From: Montifringilla adamsi
Lineage: Eukaryota > Chordata > Aves > Passeriformes > Passeridae
NCBI GenBank assembly: GCA_017590115.1
Contig: JAGGNK010012892.1
Coordinates: 3,140,351 to 3,204,350 of the forward strand
Length of the DNA: 64,000 nt
Direction of reading: 5' to 3'
A program made the translations under genes and the position numbers. The notes under the pieces were generated by a model. That model was given only the letters and a program-made list of their open reading frames with translations. It ran no database searches and was not told the origin of the DNA. Below, one piece after another: positions 25,786 to 38,950 of the stretch. Every line of letters begins with the position of its first letter. The first letter of the stretch is position 1.

Positions 25786-27209
25786 CCTAACCCTTGCCAG
25801 GCACAGGGCTGGCAGCACCCACCCCACTGCCAAGGGTGTGTCCAATGGGCTGGCTGGCTGCCTGCAGCTTCCCAGTCCCTGAGGCACTCCAGTATGCCTT
25901 GAATTTCAAGTAATTGGATCATTTGACCATGTTATCATCCTGCCTCTGACTTCTGATTATAGTTCTATCAATAAATCTATTTGCTTTCTGTGTTCCTAAG
26001 TGTAGCACTGAAGAAAGCCTGGCAATAGAAAGGCTGACTGAGCGTTCCTGGCACTCAAGACGCTGTGGGAAGGTCAATGAGGTCTCCCCTAGGGGGTCAC
26101 AGAATGAAACTGTACCCAAGAGCATACACAGAATATGTGTGTAAGATTTAACCATGCCTTCTGAAGTCAGAAATGGAGCTTTAAAAGCCTCTGTGAGGAA
26201 GCCTCAAGACATCAGCAGATACCCTGCAGCTCCTCTGAGAAAAGAAGGAATTCTGTTCCACAGGCCCTTTGCATCTTCAAGTAATGGGCTCATATGTCAA
26301 TTGATTAAAATTTGGGCTGCCACCATAAACAATCATTAAACAAGGCTTATTTTCTTATGTCTTTTCTTCCAGGTCATTGTGATAGTCTTCAGTGCATTCC
26401 CTTTCTTTTATACGCTTTACTTTATTCCATTTCATTTCACATGATGACAATCCTGAAGGAGGAGCTGAACATCCAGAAATCAATATGGTTACTTTGGTGA
26501 CCATGGAATCAAAAAACACCCAAAGCAAACTAAAAAGACTGTTGAAGGGGCAAACCTTGGCACCTCCTGAGGGGATTTTGGGCTACATCCTCATGGTGGA
26601 TCTTGCAACACTGCTTGATGACGTTGCTGGACTCTGTCATGAGAAAGTCACACCCAGGATGACCAGAAAGTGTCTGCAGGCAGAGGTGCAGCTCTGCAGA
26701 TAAGATGCAGGAGAGGCCCAGGAGGATGCCTGGGGGAGAGATGGCAGAGCTGAGCTTAGCCTGAGGCAGGTGAGATGCTGACAGGCACCTCCTTGTGCCT
26801 CACTGCCCACCTGTGGGGTGTGTGTCGCTGCACTCTGGTCTGTGAGCTTTGGCAGCTTCCATCAAGGCAGGAACTGCAAAGAGGGTGCCCAGCAGCACAA
26901 GGGAACTCATGAGCATTTTGGGATTTCACCTGTTTATTGTGCTTCATCCCTCCCCAGGGAAATGAGAGAGGAGCACAAAGAACTCCTTCCCAGCCCGGAT
27001 CCTGATCACAAAGAAGCGCTGCCCAGCCCTCAGCCTGCTCCACATGCCTGCAGCGATGGGGATGTGCTGCACCAGGCTGCTTGGCCAATCTGGAGCAACC
27101 AAATTGGCTTCCTGTTGAATCAGTCTCCATAAAAATTAATGGGGTCAATAAACCAGGCATGGGTGAGTGGACTGTCTCCGAACACCCCACGCTTCTGCAA
27201 ATAATATAT

Positions 27210-27305
27210 GGTATTATTTTCGGGGCAAAAAGAGTACCTTTGCCAGCCGAGAGCAAGATACTGAAGAGAGGATACATGGCTACAAAGGGCTGTCCCTGGA
27301 AGGAG
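27210..27305. repeat. Dispersed repeat fragment B
   Basis: This is the partner of fragment A, in direct orientation 1.5 kb away, beginning GGTATTATTTTCGGGGC and continuing AGAGTACCTTTGCC. The limits are where the two stop matching. It has no recognisable coding content. Confidence 0.5.
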
Positions 27306-27552
27306 GGGCTGTGTTTTAAGGAGGAGTCTCAGTAAAATGAGAGAATGGTTCTTTGCCCACGAAGGGTAGGAGAACACTATAATTTTATTTCCTTAGTTCA
27401 TGAATAGAATGCAATCATTAGTCATACAACAATGACGAAAAGAAACGCACTCCATGCTTTATCTTTACTCCTAATACAACAATTCAGTCTTTGTTTCCAG
27501 CAATGTATTACTGGAAAATAATTTAAAAAAAAATTAATATGCTGAGTTCCTG

Positions 27553-27700
27553 CCTAGGGCTAGGGTTAGGATTTTGAAAACCACAAAGCCCAGGGCTCCA
27601 GGCACACTGCAGCTGCAAAGGGCATCCCAAGGGGAACACAAAACTGCCACAACATGCCTTCCTTCACAGCTTTTTCCCTGCAACCAGCCCTAGCCCTAGG
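27553..27700. mobile_element. Possible 148-bp non-autonomous element with inverted termini
   Basis: The left end is CCTAGGGCTAGGGTTAGG and the right end is its near inverse, CCAGCCCTAGCCCTAGG. About 15 to 17 bases are matched. The interior (AT- and GC-mixed, about 110 bp) has no coding capacity. Just after it, at 27712-27725, the left terminus recurs in direct orientation, preceded by GATTTCCTG as the first is preceded by GAGTTCCTG. That arrangement fits a small TIR element with a duplicated end, but a clean target-site duplication is not evident. It could also be a simple local rearrangement. Confidence 0.4.
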
Positions 27701-27724
27701 CTGATTTCCTGCCTAGGGCTAGGG
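27688..27724. repeat. Perfect inverted repeat, 14-bp arms, 9-nt loop
   Basis: CCCTAGCCCTAGGC (27688-27701), then TGATTTCCT, then GCCTAGGGCTAGGG (27711-27724). The arms pair perfectly and are GC-rich. Each arm is the terminus of the candidate element around 27553-27700. Confidence 0.95.
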
Positions 27725-30700
27725 TATCTGCATGTAGCACAAGAAAGGTTTCTTATGTAGCTCTGATGGGAAGCGAGGAGGATAAATGAGACAATGCTTC
27801 CAAAAGAGCGGTTTCACTGGGAATAGATGAAGGCACATTTCTGTCAGAGCGAGATGGCAATGGCAGTTCTTCCCCATTCAGCATCTTTTATTTAGCCCTC
27901 CGTTGTTTGGAAACCTGAGAGCATTGTTGGTACTACCTCTGTTTATTAAAGATTCATATTCAGACTTTGCTGGCCATGGGTCATTTGCTTTCTGGAACCG
28001 GAGCAATAGAAATTCTGCCTGAGATATCTGAGAGAGAAGTACTTAATGAAATGACTAACATCTTCAGCCAAGTGTCTAGTTGATTACAGGGTCCAAACAG
28101 CAGAACAGCAATAAATCTGCCACAAAGAGAATTGTCAGTCAAGAAAAAAAGGCATAAAACCAAAGAGACAGGGAGGCGAGAGCTAAAAATGTGAACATGC
28201 AAATTTAGTGTTATTTTTACTAGTTAGAGCTCTGATATTTGAGCGCATATGCTAATTTGGTCAAGTGTGAGATCCCACCATGTCTCAGAGAGCACTGTTT
28301 TACAGGGAAGGTGAAGTTCCATTCTGCAATAATTTTAAACATTATATATTTTTTCCAGGCATGAAAAAAAAAAAAAAGGCAATGAAAACCCCAAGTAAAT
28401 TTTTGCAGCATAAAAAAGCCCAAAGCCCTTTGCCACAAAACAGCATATAAATAATAACACAGTTGCTGTACATTTATGATATTTCAACCAGAGACATTTC
28501 ATATCTTCCTCTGCTCTGACTAGAACATGGTGATCAGAAACTCAACTTTCTGTATGTCAGCATAGACCTCTCCAATCCCCCTGCCCCTCCGAGCAGGACA
28601 TTAAATGCCCATTTAAAGCAAACCTGGCAGTATATATGCCTGCATAAAGAACGTGGCAATCAGTCCCAAATGCCTTCTCTATCATCAAGGTTTTTCTTTC
28701 TGGTACACAGGGCATCTTTGATGACATTACCAGCAGGCAAGCTGAAATGAAGCCAGGCTTAACATTATGCCTCAACAGTGGAACAGGCATTGTAGCATGG
28801 CTCAGGAGGTTGGTGGGAGCTCTCATTTACCTAGGCAGCTTTGGGGGTTTCATGTCTCAACACAAAATTACGCACAGACATTTGAATGAGCTCTAGGCAG
28901 GGACTGGGCAAGGTGACCCTCTGGGAGCTCAGGTAGCTTGCTCAGACACGCGGCCTGTGACAGCCCTTCACTGGGGAGCAGGGACAGGTCACCTCTGTAC
29001 CTACCTCAGCACATCACCCACCCACAAAGCCACCTGCACACACAGGCAGCAAAACTGGATTGCTCCAGGCTGCTTGGACACACCTTTGTTTTGATGGGAG
29101 TGTCAAAAGGAGCACACAAATCCAAGCTTCTGACCCTCAGCCACCTCTGAGCTTTACAGTGGTCTCAGACAGCCCTACAGCAGCCATGGGCTGGCACCAT
29201 TACACCCCTGACAGAGAGACAAGGTCCTGACACGCTCAGTGCACAGTCACCAGGGACCTTTGGTGGCCTGGCCAAACTCAGTTACCCCACAGTGGTCTTG
29301 GCAGCACGTGGAGCACAGCCCAAGAGGATGGCACCCAAAACTGCCTGGCATCATTGCCTGCTTTGGCATGCACTGAACATCATATATCTGCTGACATACA
29401 TATACATAAAATATATTCAGAGTGCACACTGGCACACTGTGTTTTACACTTTCTATGAATCATACCCTACAACCTGTCTGTGCTTGCCAGGAGACTGAAA
29501 TCCTATCACTGCACTCTTAAGCACATCATTAAGAGGTTTAAAGAATAGACTCTGCGTGTCTCCTTCAAAACAAATTTTGCTGTAATTTCTGAGGTTGATG
29601 CAAAACTTTAGCTGCAGTGCAGAACAATAAACAATACATATTTTATAATGGCAGCACAAAAATAGCACACAATATTTCTTTCCTGGGCCTGCTAGTGCTT
29701 CTCTTCTGCTTTAAGATCACAAGAGAAGAAAAGCACTGCTTATTTCGAGTGCCTTCCATTCAATGTTTGTTACTTATTTATTTATCTAATTTATTTTCCT
29801 TTTTGTCCTTTGCAGCCCTGCTTCTGCACTAAGGGCTTTAGCATGCCTACTTTGCACAGTGGCTTCCCTGGGATATTTTACTTAGTTCAACTGTTCAAAT
29901 GTTTATCTTCACCAGGAGTAAAAGGAGAAAAGCTTGATTCCCTCAGGGTGATGCAATGTTTCTGAATGGCATTTCAATAGCATCTTGTTATTCAAACAAT
30001 TAGAAATCACAGAGACCATGCACGGAATTATCAGCATACTGCATGGAGATTTTTATTATTATGTAGTGCATAATGAAAATGATTTGAAGGACCCCAAAGC
30101 ACCATAACAGGAGGAAGCACAGAATAATCAGGTGATTTTTTTTATTTTAACTGCAAGAGCCCAAAATATTGTTTACTGGACATATGTCAAGCTAAAATGC
30201 ACTAAAGTGGTGAATATATTTACTGATGGCCTTCCTTGCATACCAAATGCAGCACACTCTGGGAGTGTAGCTGGAGACAGAGCCAGGAGCTTGGGCTACA
30301 GCTGCCACACTGCTGCTGCTGCATAGCAGGAATGGACTGGCAGTGCTTAAATATACCCATGGATTTTTCAGAGCATGCTTTGCATGGCAGCTCGAGGAGG
30401 ATGTTCCAAAAGCATGGGCTGCTCCTGGAGACACCCTGCTGTACAGCCTCAAGAGAGTCCCTGGGCACTGGCTGCTCCCCAGAGCTCAGTGAGGAGCTGG
30501 GCTCACGCTCCTCCAGTTTATTAGAAGTCTTCCTAGAGACTGCAGCTCATGAAAAAAAATCTTTTATCTGCAGTACAAGACACTGCAACTTGAGTCCTTA
30601 TCCCCCTTTAATTTTTGACCTGTAACTTTTTTACTAAATTGTTGACCAAAAAAAATTACAAGCTTCACCTTTGCTTCCTTTTCACAATTCACAGGACCAA

Positions 30701-31716
30701 TTATAGCATGACCTTCACCTGGCTTCCCAATGCCTCTGGTGCCCTCAGCAGTACATTGAATTGTGTGCTAACAACTTTAGGGCAAAATAAATGTGTCCCT
30801 CTCTCTCTCTTTTTTGTCCTTCTAAATATCATTCTTATTTAAAAAATACTAAGTTGTATAAAGTGATCTTTGCTACACTGGATGCTTTAAAGCCAAACAG
30901 AGAATCACAAGGCTGATGACTGGGTTTAAAGAGTCATGGAAAAGCCCTCATGCTAGCTGTGTGACCAGAGAAGAAAATTCTAATTCTGTGCACATGCCAG
31001 TTCAAGTGTCTGCAGGTATCTAATGTGTAAAGTTTATTTAGAACTCATAGAATAAAATAAATGCCTTTCTATGGTTTGCCTGCCCCTGGTGTCCTTCATG
31101 TCTCTGTGGTCTGTGCTAAAACAAAGCTTTGCTAGCTGTTTCTCTCTCTGTAAACATCTGAGGCTGTCCTTCATCAACAGTTTATTGCTGTGTGCCTCAG
31201 ACTGCTGATACTGTTCACTCCTATCTTGAAGCCAGCAGAATAATGAAAATTGTTTCCACAAATCCCACCGTTTCACCCTGGATTGAACAGCCAGTGGGAA
31301 TATTGCGCCGTTCAGTGGGAAGCATGGGACACTGTCTAGCTGCAGGTCCCGGCATGGGCCTTGCCATGCAGGAAGGATCCATCTGCTCACGAAGAACTGC
31401 AGCTCTGTTTAGGACCAACCACAAATTTCTGCTTTAACTTCTGCTAACACTAGAAGTTACTTCTGAAAGTGGATTCTGATTAATCAGTGAAAAAGTAAAG
31501 GGATAGCAGAGACCAGTGTGCTGCCAGCCCAATCCCTTGCTGCACCTGAGCTATCCACTGCTGGTGGGGAAGGGATGTGGGGACCTTCCTAAAATGAGCA
31601 AAAACTCTGGTAAAGGAATTCCTCAATGTGAAGTCTGCCTCCACATGTGCAAGCCCAGCCCAGCTCTCCCCATAAACCCCTCTGTGTCCTTAAACAAGTG
31701 TGCCTCCCGCTTCCTC

Positions 31717-31844
31717 AGGGATTCACAGAGCACTCTGAGGTGGAAGAGACCCACAAGGATCACCTTAGGTAAAACAGCCCATGCAGGGCTTGGACCCGCA
31801 GCCTTGGTGTTATTAGCACCACACCCTGACCAGGGGTACCTGCC
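31717..31844 (-). mobile_element. tRNA-Ile-derived SINE with CR1-type tail
   Basis: Read on the minus strand, the element starts with GGCAGGTACC and then has GTGTGGTGCTAATAACACC and AAGGCTGCGGGTCCAAGCC. These match the anticodon arm (AAT anticodon context) and T-arm of an isoleucine tRNA. The A-box region is degraded and the B-box has become GGGTCCAAGCC. The 3' part reads GGTGATCCTTGTGGGTCTC, then TTCCACCTCAGAG and CTCTGTGAATC. This is the tail that CR1 elements carry and that lets a CR1 reverse transcriptase copy the SINE. A tRNA-Ile head joined to a CR1 tail is a known songbird SINE design. It is decayed and cannot be a working tRNA gene. The exact ends are uncertain by a few bases and I did not establish a target duplication. 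Confidence 0.82.
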
Positions 31845-33039
31845 TGAGGCAGCACCACCTGAACTGGCCACATATTCCAGGATACCCTGCTTGGTCAGCT
31901 GTCTTCAACTACAAAACAAAATCCAGTCTGCTATTCAATGAAATTTTAGGAGGATACTTCCAGGCTTTCCTTCAGGCATTGTTCACACCTCCTGCACAAG
32001 CAGAAAGGTTATCTGTGCACAGGATAACCTCACATTATCTCAGCCCACAGGTATGAGCCTGGCACCTAAGCAAATCACTGCATTTGCAAGAAGGAGGATG
32101 CAGTAGTAACCCTGTTTTCCTCGGAGCCTTCAGGGCTGTAGGTAAAAGCTGCTGTACAAAAGCAGCCATTGCTGCTGGCTGGGGATCTGCCTCTGCTCTT
32201 GCTGCCTCGTGATGACCACGGGCTGGCTGCTTTTGGGATCAAGCCCCAAGGGACAGTGCTGCTGCCAGGGAAAGAAAGACAGACAAATGACTGCAATGTG
32301 CCATCTCAAGGACACGTCCTTGCCAGCAAACTAACGGGATGAGAGTAACCTTCTTCAGGGCTGGCACACAGATCAGTGGAATCCACCTGCAGCTCCTTGA
32401 AAGGAGCAAATGCTGTGCACTGGCCAGGACAGGCGTTCCTGGGGCACTCGTGCTGTTCCACAGGAGAGAGCTCCATTACCAAATGGGCAGGCTGAGACAC
32501 AGCAATTAAATCTGTACCTCTGGGGACATCTCACACAGGCTTTTAGCTGCAGCCCACACATGGGAAGGGACCGGGGCAGGAGATGGGCTCTGTGAGGAAG
32601 GGACACCTGCCACTCTGCAGGGGCTGTGAGAGCTGAGGTCAGCCCTGTGCGTCAGCTCCTACTGAGTTTTCCTCAGGCTCATATTTAATGCATGGGATGT
32701 ATTTTTAATGGTTTAGATGTGTGAACAAACCGTGGCCTTGATGTTCCTACATGGGTGTGTGAAGGAGCCTCCGACCTTCTGCAACGGATGCGGTTCTATT
32801 TTAATAGTTAACATAAAGTGGGATGGAAGAGATGAAACATTCCATTAAGACATTTGATAATAAATTGGTAAGTGCTTTCCCAGTGTTTTACATAGTTATT
32901 CTCTCTGTTGATCTATTTAGCCAACACATGTAATTCTGAGCTACAAAGTTGTATTCCTGCTTTCGTAAACATACTTACATAAAACTCAATAACAACACAG
33001 TCTATTTATTGCTAAAACGCTAGTAGGAAATTGGAAAAG

Positions 33040-33450
33040 GTATAAATACAATTCATTGCTGGTGATCTCCTGCCCCCTGAAGGCACTGTAAGGCTCCAAA
33101 TCTTGCTCAGTTCACAGCATCATAAAACCAAAGCAATAAATGTCACTCCTTACTTGATTGCGCATTAGGCCAATCGGCTTTTTATTGCGACTAAATAGGC
33201 CATCAGGAAGGCACCGCTCTCTTTACTGCTGGGGGATGACTTTGCCTAAATGGGGGGCCAGGGAGGAAGGGAAGCTTACTTTTAAATAACGAGGCTAAGA
33301 GAGAACAGGGGGAGAAGAAAGGTGCAAAGGCATGTCGCTCTGCAAGGCCTTTGCACTTGCTCTTTCATGCTGTAATGCCCTGATGTACGCAGACGATTAT
33401 GTGTCAACGCACATTAATATCTGATGTGCATTACCATATTATCATCCCTT
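33040..33450. promoter_or_regulatory. Candidate conserved intronic element
   Basis: In an otherwise CpG-poor intron this stretch keeps many CpG sites (for example GCGCATTAGGCCAATCGG, TTTATTGCGACT and AACGCACATTAATATC). It combines them with CCAAT and AT-rich homeodomain-type cores and has no repeat signature. Such composition is common in conserved vertebrate enhancers. This is inference only, as conservation cannot be seen from one sequence. Confidence 0.3.
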
Positions 33451-35211
33451 ATGTGCACTTTCACAGCCTGGTGAGCCCAGGCTCTCCCAGCCATGGGGTT
33501 ACACAACCAGCATCACTGTGGGGGTACAAACCGAGCCTCGCACAGTGCTGCCCCTGCAGGGAACAAAGGGACCCTCCTGTGTCCCTCTCACAAAGCAGCA
33601 GGAGCTGGGTGATCCTTGCAACACCCTGTATCACAGCAGGAGCACAAAACAGCCTGCCAAAGCCATTCCTCCCAATGCAGATCAAGGCATGTGCTCAGAG
33701 GGCTGGGACACTTTCCTACCCAGGACTGAAAACTACAGTCATAGCTGGTGGCAGAGGAGTGAAAAAAACCCCCAACTCTGAGTTCATTTGCTCCCCTGTT
33801 GATCTGGACACACGAAATGGTGGCTCTCCACCATGCTGTCATGTGTACATGTTGTACCTAGACACTGCCTGAAAAGACAGAGGGATGCTGTGGCTGCCCC
33901 ACACACGTGCACCATTGTGAAAGGGCAGGGCAGGGTTAATGCAGTCCCACAGCCACACCACCTCGATGCTGCCACTGTCACAGCAACCTCTAATTCCCCT
34001 GCTCACTCTGGGTGAGCCATTCCAGGCCCCAGCCAGCAGAGGGAAGGCAGGAGAGGATAACCTCCCTTCCCCCCTTGGGTAGTGTCCCCAAAACCATCCC
34101 TGAGCCCCTTAAGGTGGGCAGCCACTGCAGCTCCTCCCCACTTTTCAGCAGACAGACAACTGGACTAATTGCAGGTCAGATTTACATTTCTCCCTGCTGA
34201 CCACCCACCTCTCCATGTCTCCCATCCACACACATACAGAGATAGGCATCTTGGCGATGGAAACCTAACAGGAAAATTGGCCTGTGTTGAGCTTTTGAAA
34301 TTATTGCAGCTTTTTTCCCCCAACTGTAATGCTGACAGACTACTAATTGCAAAGATGAATGATGACTGTGTCTCTTACAAGCCTTCCTCCCCTTGAATTG
34401 CAGAAGAATTTGTGTTTTAGTCCTACAAGAGCATGTCATAAGACATAAAACCCCCCAAAAATGTCAGAAATTATTTTTGGTTTTTTACAAATCAAATATT
34501 TCCTCTGAAGCAACTGAAGCAGTCAGTAAGGCAAATTCTGCTTTTATCATCACCATTTCCAAGTTATTCCTTTGCACTGTAAGACTAACAGAGCATTCAC
34601 ACTCCAGCTGAGTTTGTTCTCCCTTCTACCAGCAAAAGCCTCCACAGGCTACTGAGAAGTTACTCCACAGTTATCAAACTGGGAGAGAACTTTTGTTTCA
34701 CTGAAGTCAGTGGGATAACTTCCATTGACTTCCCTAAGTTGGAAGTTCACATTCTGAACTGAAAACCAAGTTTGGGTAAGCATCTGAAAAGAGGAGAACA
34801 AGCAAAAAAAAAAAAGATCTATAAGCATTATGATTGTGTAGAGTATAATTCCCTGGACACACAGCAGATTTTGCTGTAATTGCAAAAGTTAAAAAATGCT
34901 ATTTTTATTACAAAACCAAATGTTAGAGATTCTAGTTTTTGGATAAGAGATGGATGTGTCATAGAAGGTCCTTAAAACCCTGCTTGGGTGAGTAGTACAG
35001 ATGGAATACAATGTGGGTTTGCATTTATCTGAGAACATTTAGAGCCATGATATATAGTCTACACAACAGACTTCCTCGATGTATAGAGAAAATATAGCCA
35101 ATTTCTTTGTGTAGGCTGAATTATTTACCAGAGTGTTCCAAAGTGTATTGGTAATAAAACACTATGAAGTATAAGTAACTCCAGACAATCTTGGCTTATG
35201 TTAAAACAAGC

Positions 35212-35227
35212 TTTTTTTTTTTTTTTT
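35212..35227. repeat. T16 homopolymer
   Basis: Sixteen consecutive T, preceded by AAACAAGC. No neighbouring repeat body was recognised. Confidence 0.95.
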
Positions 35228-38200
35228 CTAAGCATGTTATTAAGAAAATAAATCCTGAGAATCTGGAAAGGCAGGACTTACTCAAATGAACACATGCCTC
35301 TGAAGGATTGTGTTGACTCAACAGAGAGAAAGGTCAAATTTTCCCAACCATCATCCTGAAGGAGTTGGGAATCAGTCTCACTTCAAAATTAAACAGGATA
35401 TTTTGGCACAGGATGAAGGATGCAGAGATGGTAAAGTGATTCTGTGAAACTCACCTAACTGGGAAAAATGGCTGGTTTTAACTAAACCCAAAAAATATAT
35501 ATGTAGAGTACAATGATTTCACCAGCTGGCCACACAAGCCATCATTTTCCCAAGCATTGCCTTTCTAGCCAGGCCCCTAGTAGTGCAGTCAGTTCAGAAA
35601 CAAAAGATAACCATTCCCTCCTCCTCTGGAGAACGGAACCATGGCTTTTCTCAGAGCTGCTGAAGATAAAGCCAGCTGCTTTTTCCATACCTTTCCTGGC
35701 TACTTCTGCAGACTCATTCTGAGAAAGAGGAAAACCATCTATTTTTTCTTGATTTAGGGTATTTCTGAAGGCTGTAGGGATCTTTTCCTGTTTAGGTTTG
35801 GGAACAAAGTCACCTTTACACCTAGGCCAGTTTAGGTTGAAACTGCCCTCTGAAAGAGTCCTACAGTACCTCAGCAGCTTGCCAGAGAGAAACCTGACAG
35901 GAGCCATGGCGTTCATGCAATGCTTACCTGGGGATCTTATTTTCTGACCCTAACATGATGTCTAGACACTGGTTTCTAATGAGCCAAGTCTTTCACCAAG
36001 CTGGAGCTGCTGCAATGTTGTTCTTGTTTGTGCTGTGGACAGCATACAATTTTGTATTTTGCTGGTTTTCCCACTTTTGCGTCTGTTCATGTGGCATTTT
36101 TTTCCCAAGTCCCAAATGAAGAAGCATGGCTGGGTTCTCTCTTCAGCTCCCATACTCCAGGCAGCAGGATCTGCTGACCAGCCTCCTATAAAAGCCTCCA
36201 ACCTGGTCCTTTCTTAGAGCAGGCTTTGGAATTAAAACATAACATACAGATGGGTAGGCATCATCTTGCTTTTTCTAATATTCCTCATGTTTTGCCTTTC
36301 ATTGCAGGTGCTTCATTGAGTAATTTCCAGTTGCTTAGGCTACATTTTTTCCAGTATTGCTGACTCTTAACCCACTGAATGGTATCCTTACACTTATCTC
36401 AACATGGCATCTCAATAGTTTCCCTGGAAATCAGCTACTTTCCTTCTATTTCAAAATCTTTTAACCACAGAACATGCACCAAAAGAAACATTACCAGGTA
36501 AGAGAGACAGAAGTTGGCTAATTTCTGGGCAGGCACTGGAGGTAGCTCTGCTATCAGGTTGGGGCTAAGATAAGTGACATGGGTGTGAGGGTGCAGCCTG
36601 CTTGGTCATCTGCTGCTGTGCAATGCAGAGATTGTGCTCCAGTGCCTTTAATTCCCTCTGCAAACCCTTGCCTGGACTCTTATTAAACATGACTACTAAG
36701 CTCCATGTGAAGATTTATGCAGCAGCAGCTTCACTTCATGCCTTAGGTATGATCTCAAGTTAAGCAGAAATGCAAGTTTTTGCAGAATTGTGCATTTTTA
36801 ATGATTTTATTCCACTCCTGTGCTTACATGAGCACAAGTCCAACATGTTTGTGTAATTGTTATGCCCAGCTATGAACACAGATCTATATTTTCACTAAAA
36901 GAGAACAAAAAGCAACAGAAAACAGCAATCTATCTACTGTATAATGCCTGGGACATTGCAGATGTTAAAGCAGCTCGTTGTTTCTGCATCTGGAACAAGT
37001 AGGTCACACATAGTTATTATACACACTGCTGAACATGAAGCAGCCAATACCCGTGTAATGTATGTGAGACTTCAAACCACCTTTTAGTACTTTATAGCAG
37101 TACAGCATCTTGTTTGCAAATGCTCTGCTTGAGAGCAACTGATGGAAGGGGGAAGGGACCCAAAGCTGGCTGACCTAATTGCTGTGTGGATCAAGAAGCT
37201 GGCAAAATCATTAGTTTCTTTTATGTTTTCTTTCTATACTATAATAAAGATAAATATTGATTGCTGGGGCAGCATCGATTGCAGGGGTCGCTGCAGATGG
37301 CAGCTGCATGATTTGCACAGATATCTTCCATGTACAGAGCCACTTATTTGCATGAGAATGTGGTTTCACCCTCCTCAGGTGCTTCTGACTGTTTTCTTGC
37401 CTTATAGGAGCATTTACCCAAACTAGATGTACCAGTGATTAGCAGTAAAATACGAAGAAAGGGACTGAAAGAGCTCATCTGTGTAATACCTTTTGTGTAT
37501 GTGCCTGTCTGCTGTGGGTGAGTGGTGTTTATCGTCCCAGCCGTGTGGACAGAGACACAGGGACCTGCTGTAATTATGCTGCAGTGTCCCTGACTCACCT
37601 GGGAATGCCACCAGGGGCACAGCATGTCTGGGACCAGCCCTCCTTCCTTCCCCACTGACCCAAACACTGAACAAGCCCAGCTCCTTCCTCCAGGCATGGA
37701 TGCCTCCCTCCAAGTCCCAGCTTGGCGTCATCAGTGACCCTCAAGAATGGCTTCAGCATCTTCTCCTGAGCTGAAGCTGCCCAGTGGGATCCTTGTCCAC
37801 TTGCAAGGAATGGAAAAGGCTCCTCCGTTGTGGGCCAGGCTTGTGAGGAGGGAAGAAAGTTTCCTACCACGAGCACAGTGCCCATTGCAGGGCATGATAA
37901 TCTACTCCCAGCCAAGGAAAAGTCCTTGGGGTGACTGGGACCAAGTTGCAGGAAGCATCAGGGGCATTCAGGCACGTTTTTATCACTGGTACAAACTCTC
38001 CAGTGGCCCTTTCCAGGGTTAGGCACCTCCTGCCAGGGCACTGCTGCCTCTCTGCTCCACCTGCGGCCTCCAGAGGGAGGAAGGGGCAGGCAGAGGAGCA
38101 CTCTGGAGGTCTCCTCATCTCCTTGGACACTGCCAGGCTGTAGGGGAAGTTCTCTCTGCGCACACCACTGTGTGTCTGCCTTCCAGCTAGCAACCTGCAT

Positions 38201-38589
38201 GTTACTGTGGGCACTGCTGCACTTCCACACTGCTGCAGGCTGACCTGCTGGTGTTGAATGCAAAGGGAAAATATGCATATTTAACCCCAATTCATCACTG
38301 TGACTTTGATTAACTCTGCAAGTCAGGCGTTTGCCGGCTTTAATCTTGTTTTAAGAAAATCTTTATTGCCAGCATTTTCCAACTGGAAACTCAACCAAAG
38401 GATCTTTCTTACTATTTATCTCCTTCCACTCTGGACATATTGGTGGACCTCTGAAACAGCTGCCCAGTATTTATCCGAGCCATGGCTTGTGCAGTCTAGG
38501 GAGTGCTCTTATTTCCTCAGTGGCCCATAAGGAGGAGATTAATGCTGGAACCCAGGTTTCTGCGCTGACACTAAGCCACTCCAGCAGAG

Positions 38590-38950
38590 AGCAGGCACTC
38601 CATTTGGTGAGCACTATTTATGTACAGTGAGTGTTTCATAGATGCTTTTTGGAAGAGCTGAGCAATACACCACGGCTCAAAACGTTACGCCTCATTCTTC
38701 AATTCCTTTTAAGCATATCTCTCGGGGTGTTATGCTGAGTAGCCCTGTCTTACAAAATCAATTATTCCTTAGCCAGCTCAGAAATAAAACCCAAAGCAAG
38801 CAACACCAAATGTCTGATTTACCAATAGATTGCAACCCCATGCTAAAGAGCGTAGCCACTGCCCTGCTTAAAATATTTATGAAGCCCACTGGTGCAAAAT
38901 GCATTAAAGGTGGGAATAATGCCAATAATACACGATCCTCTTAGTGACAA
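38590..38950. promoter_or_regulatory. Candidate conserved intronic element
   Basis: A non-repetitive stretch with retained CpG (AAAACGTTACGCC, CTCTCGGGGTG, AGAGCGTAGCC) and homeodomain-like cores (AATCAATTATT, TGCATTAAAG). A 100-codon plus-strand frame over it has no recognisable domain. An enhancer role is inference. Confidence 0.27.

Noticed and set aside
31770..31844. tRNA-Ile gene on the minus strand
   Set aside because: The A-box and several stem positions are decayed and a CR1 tail follows, so this is the head of a SINE.
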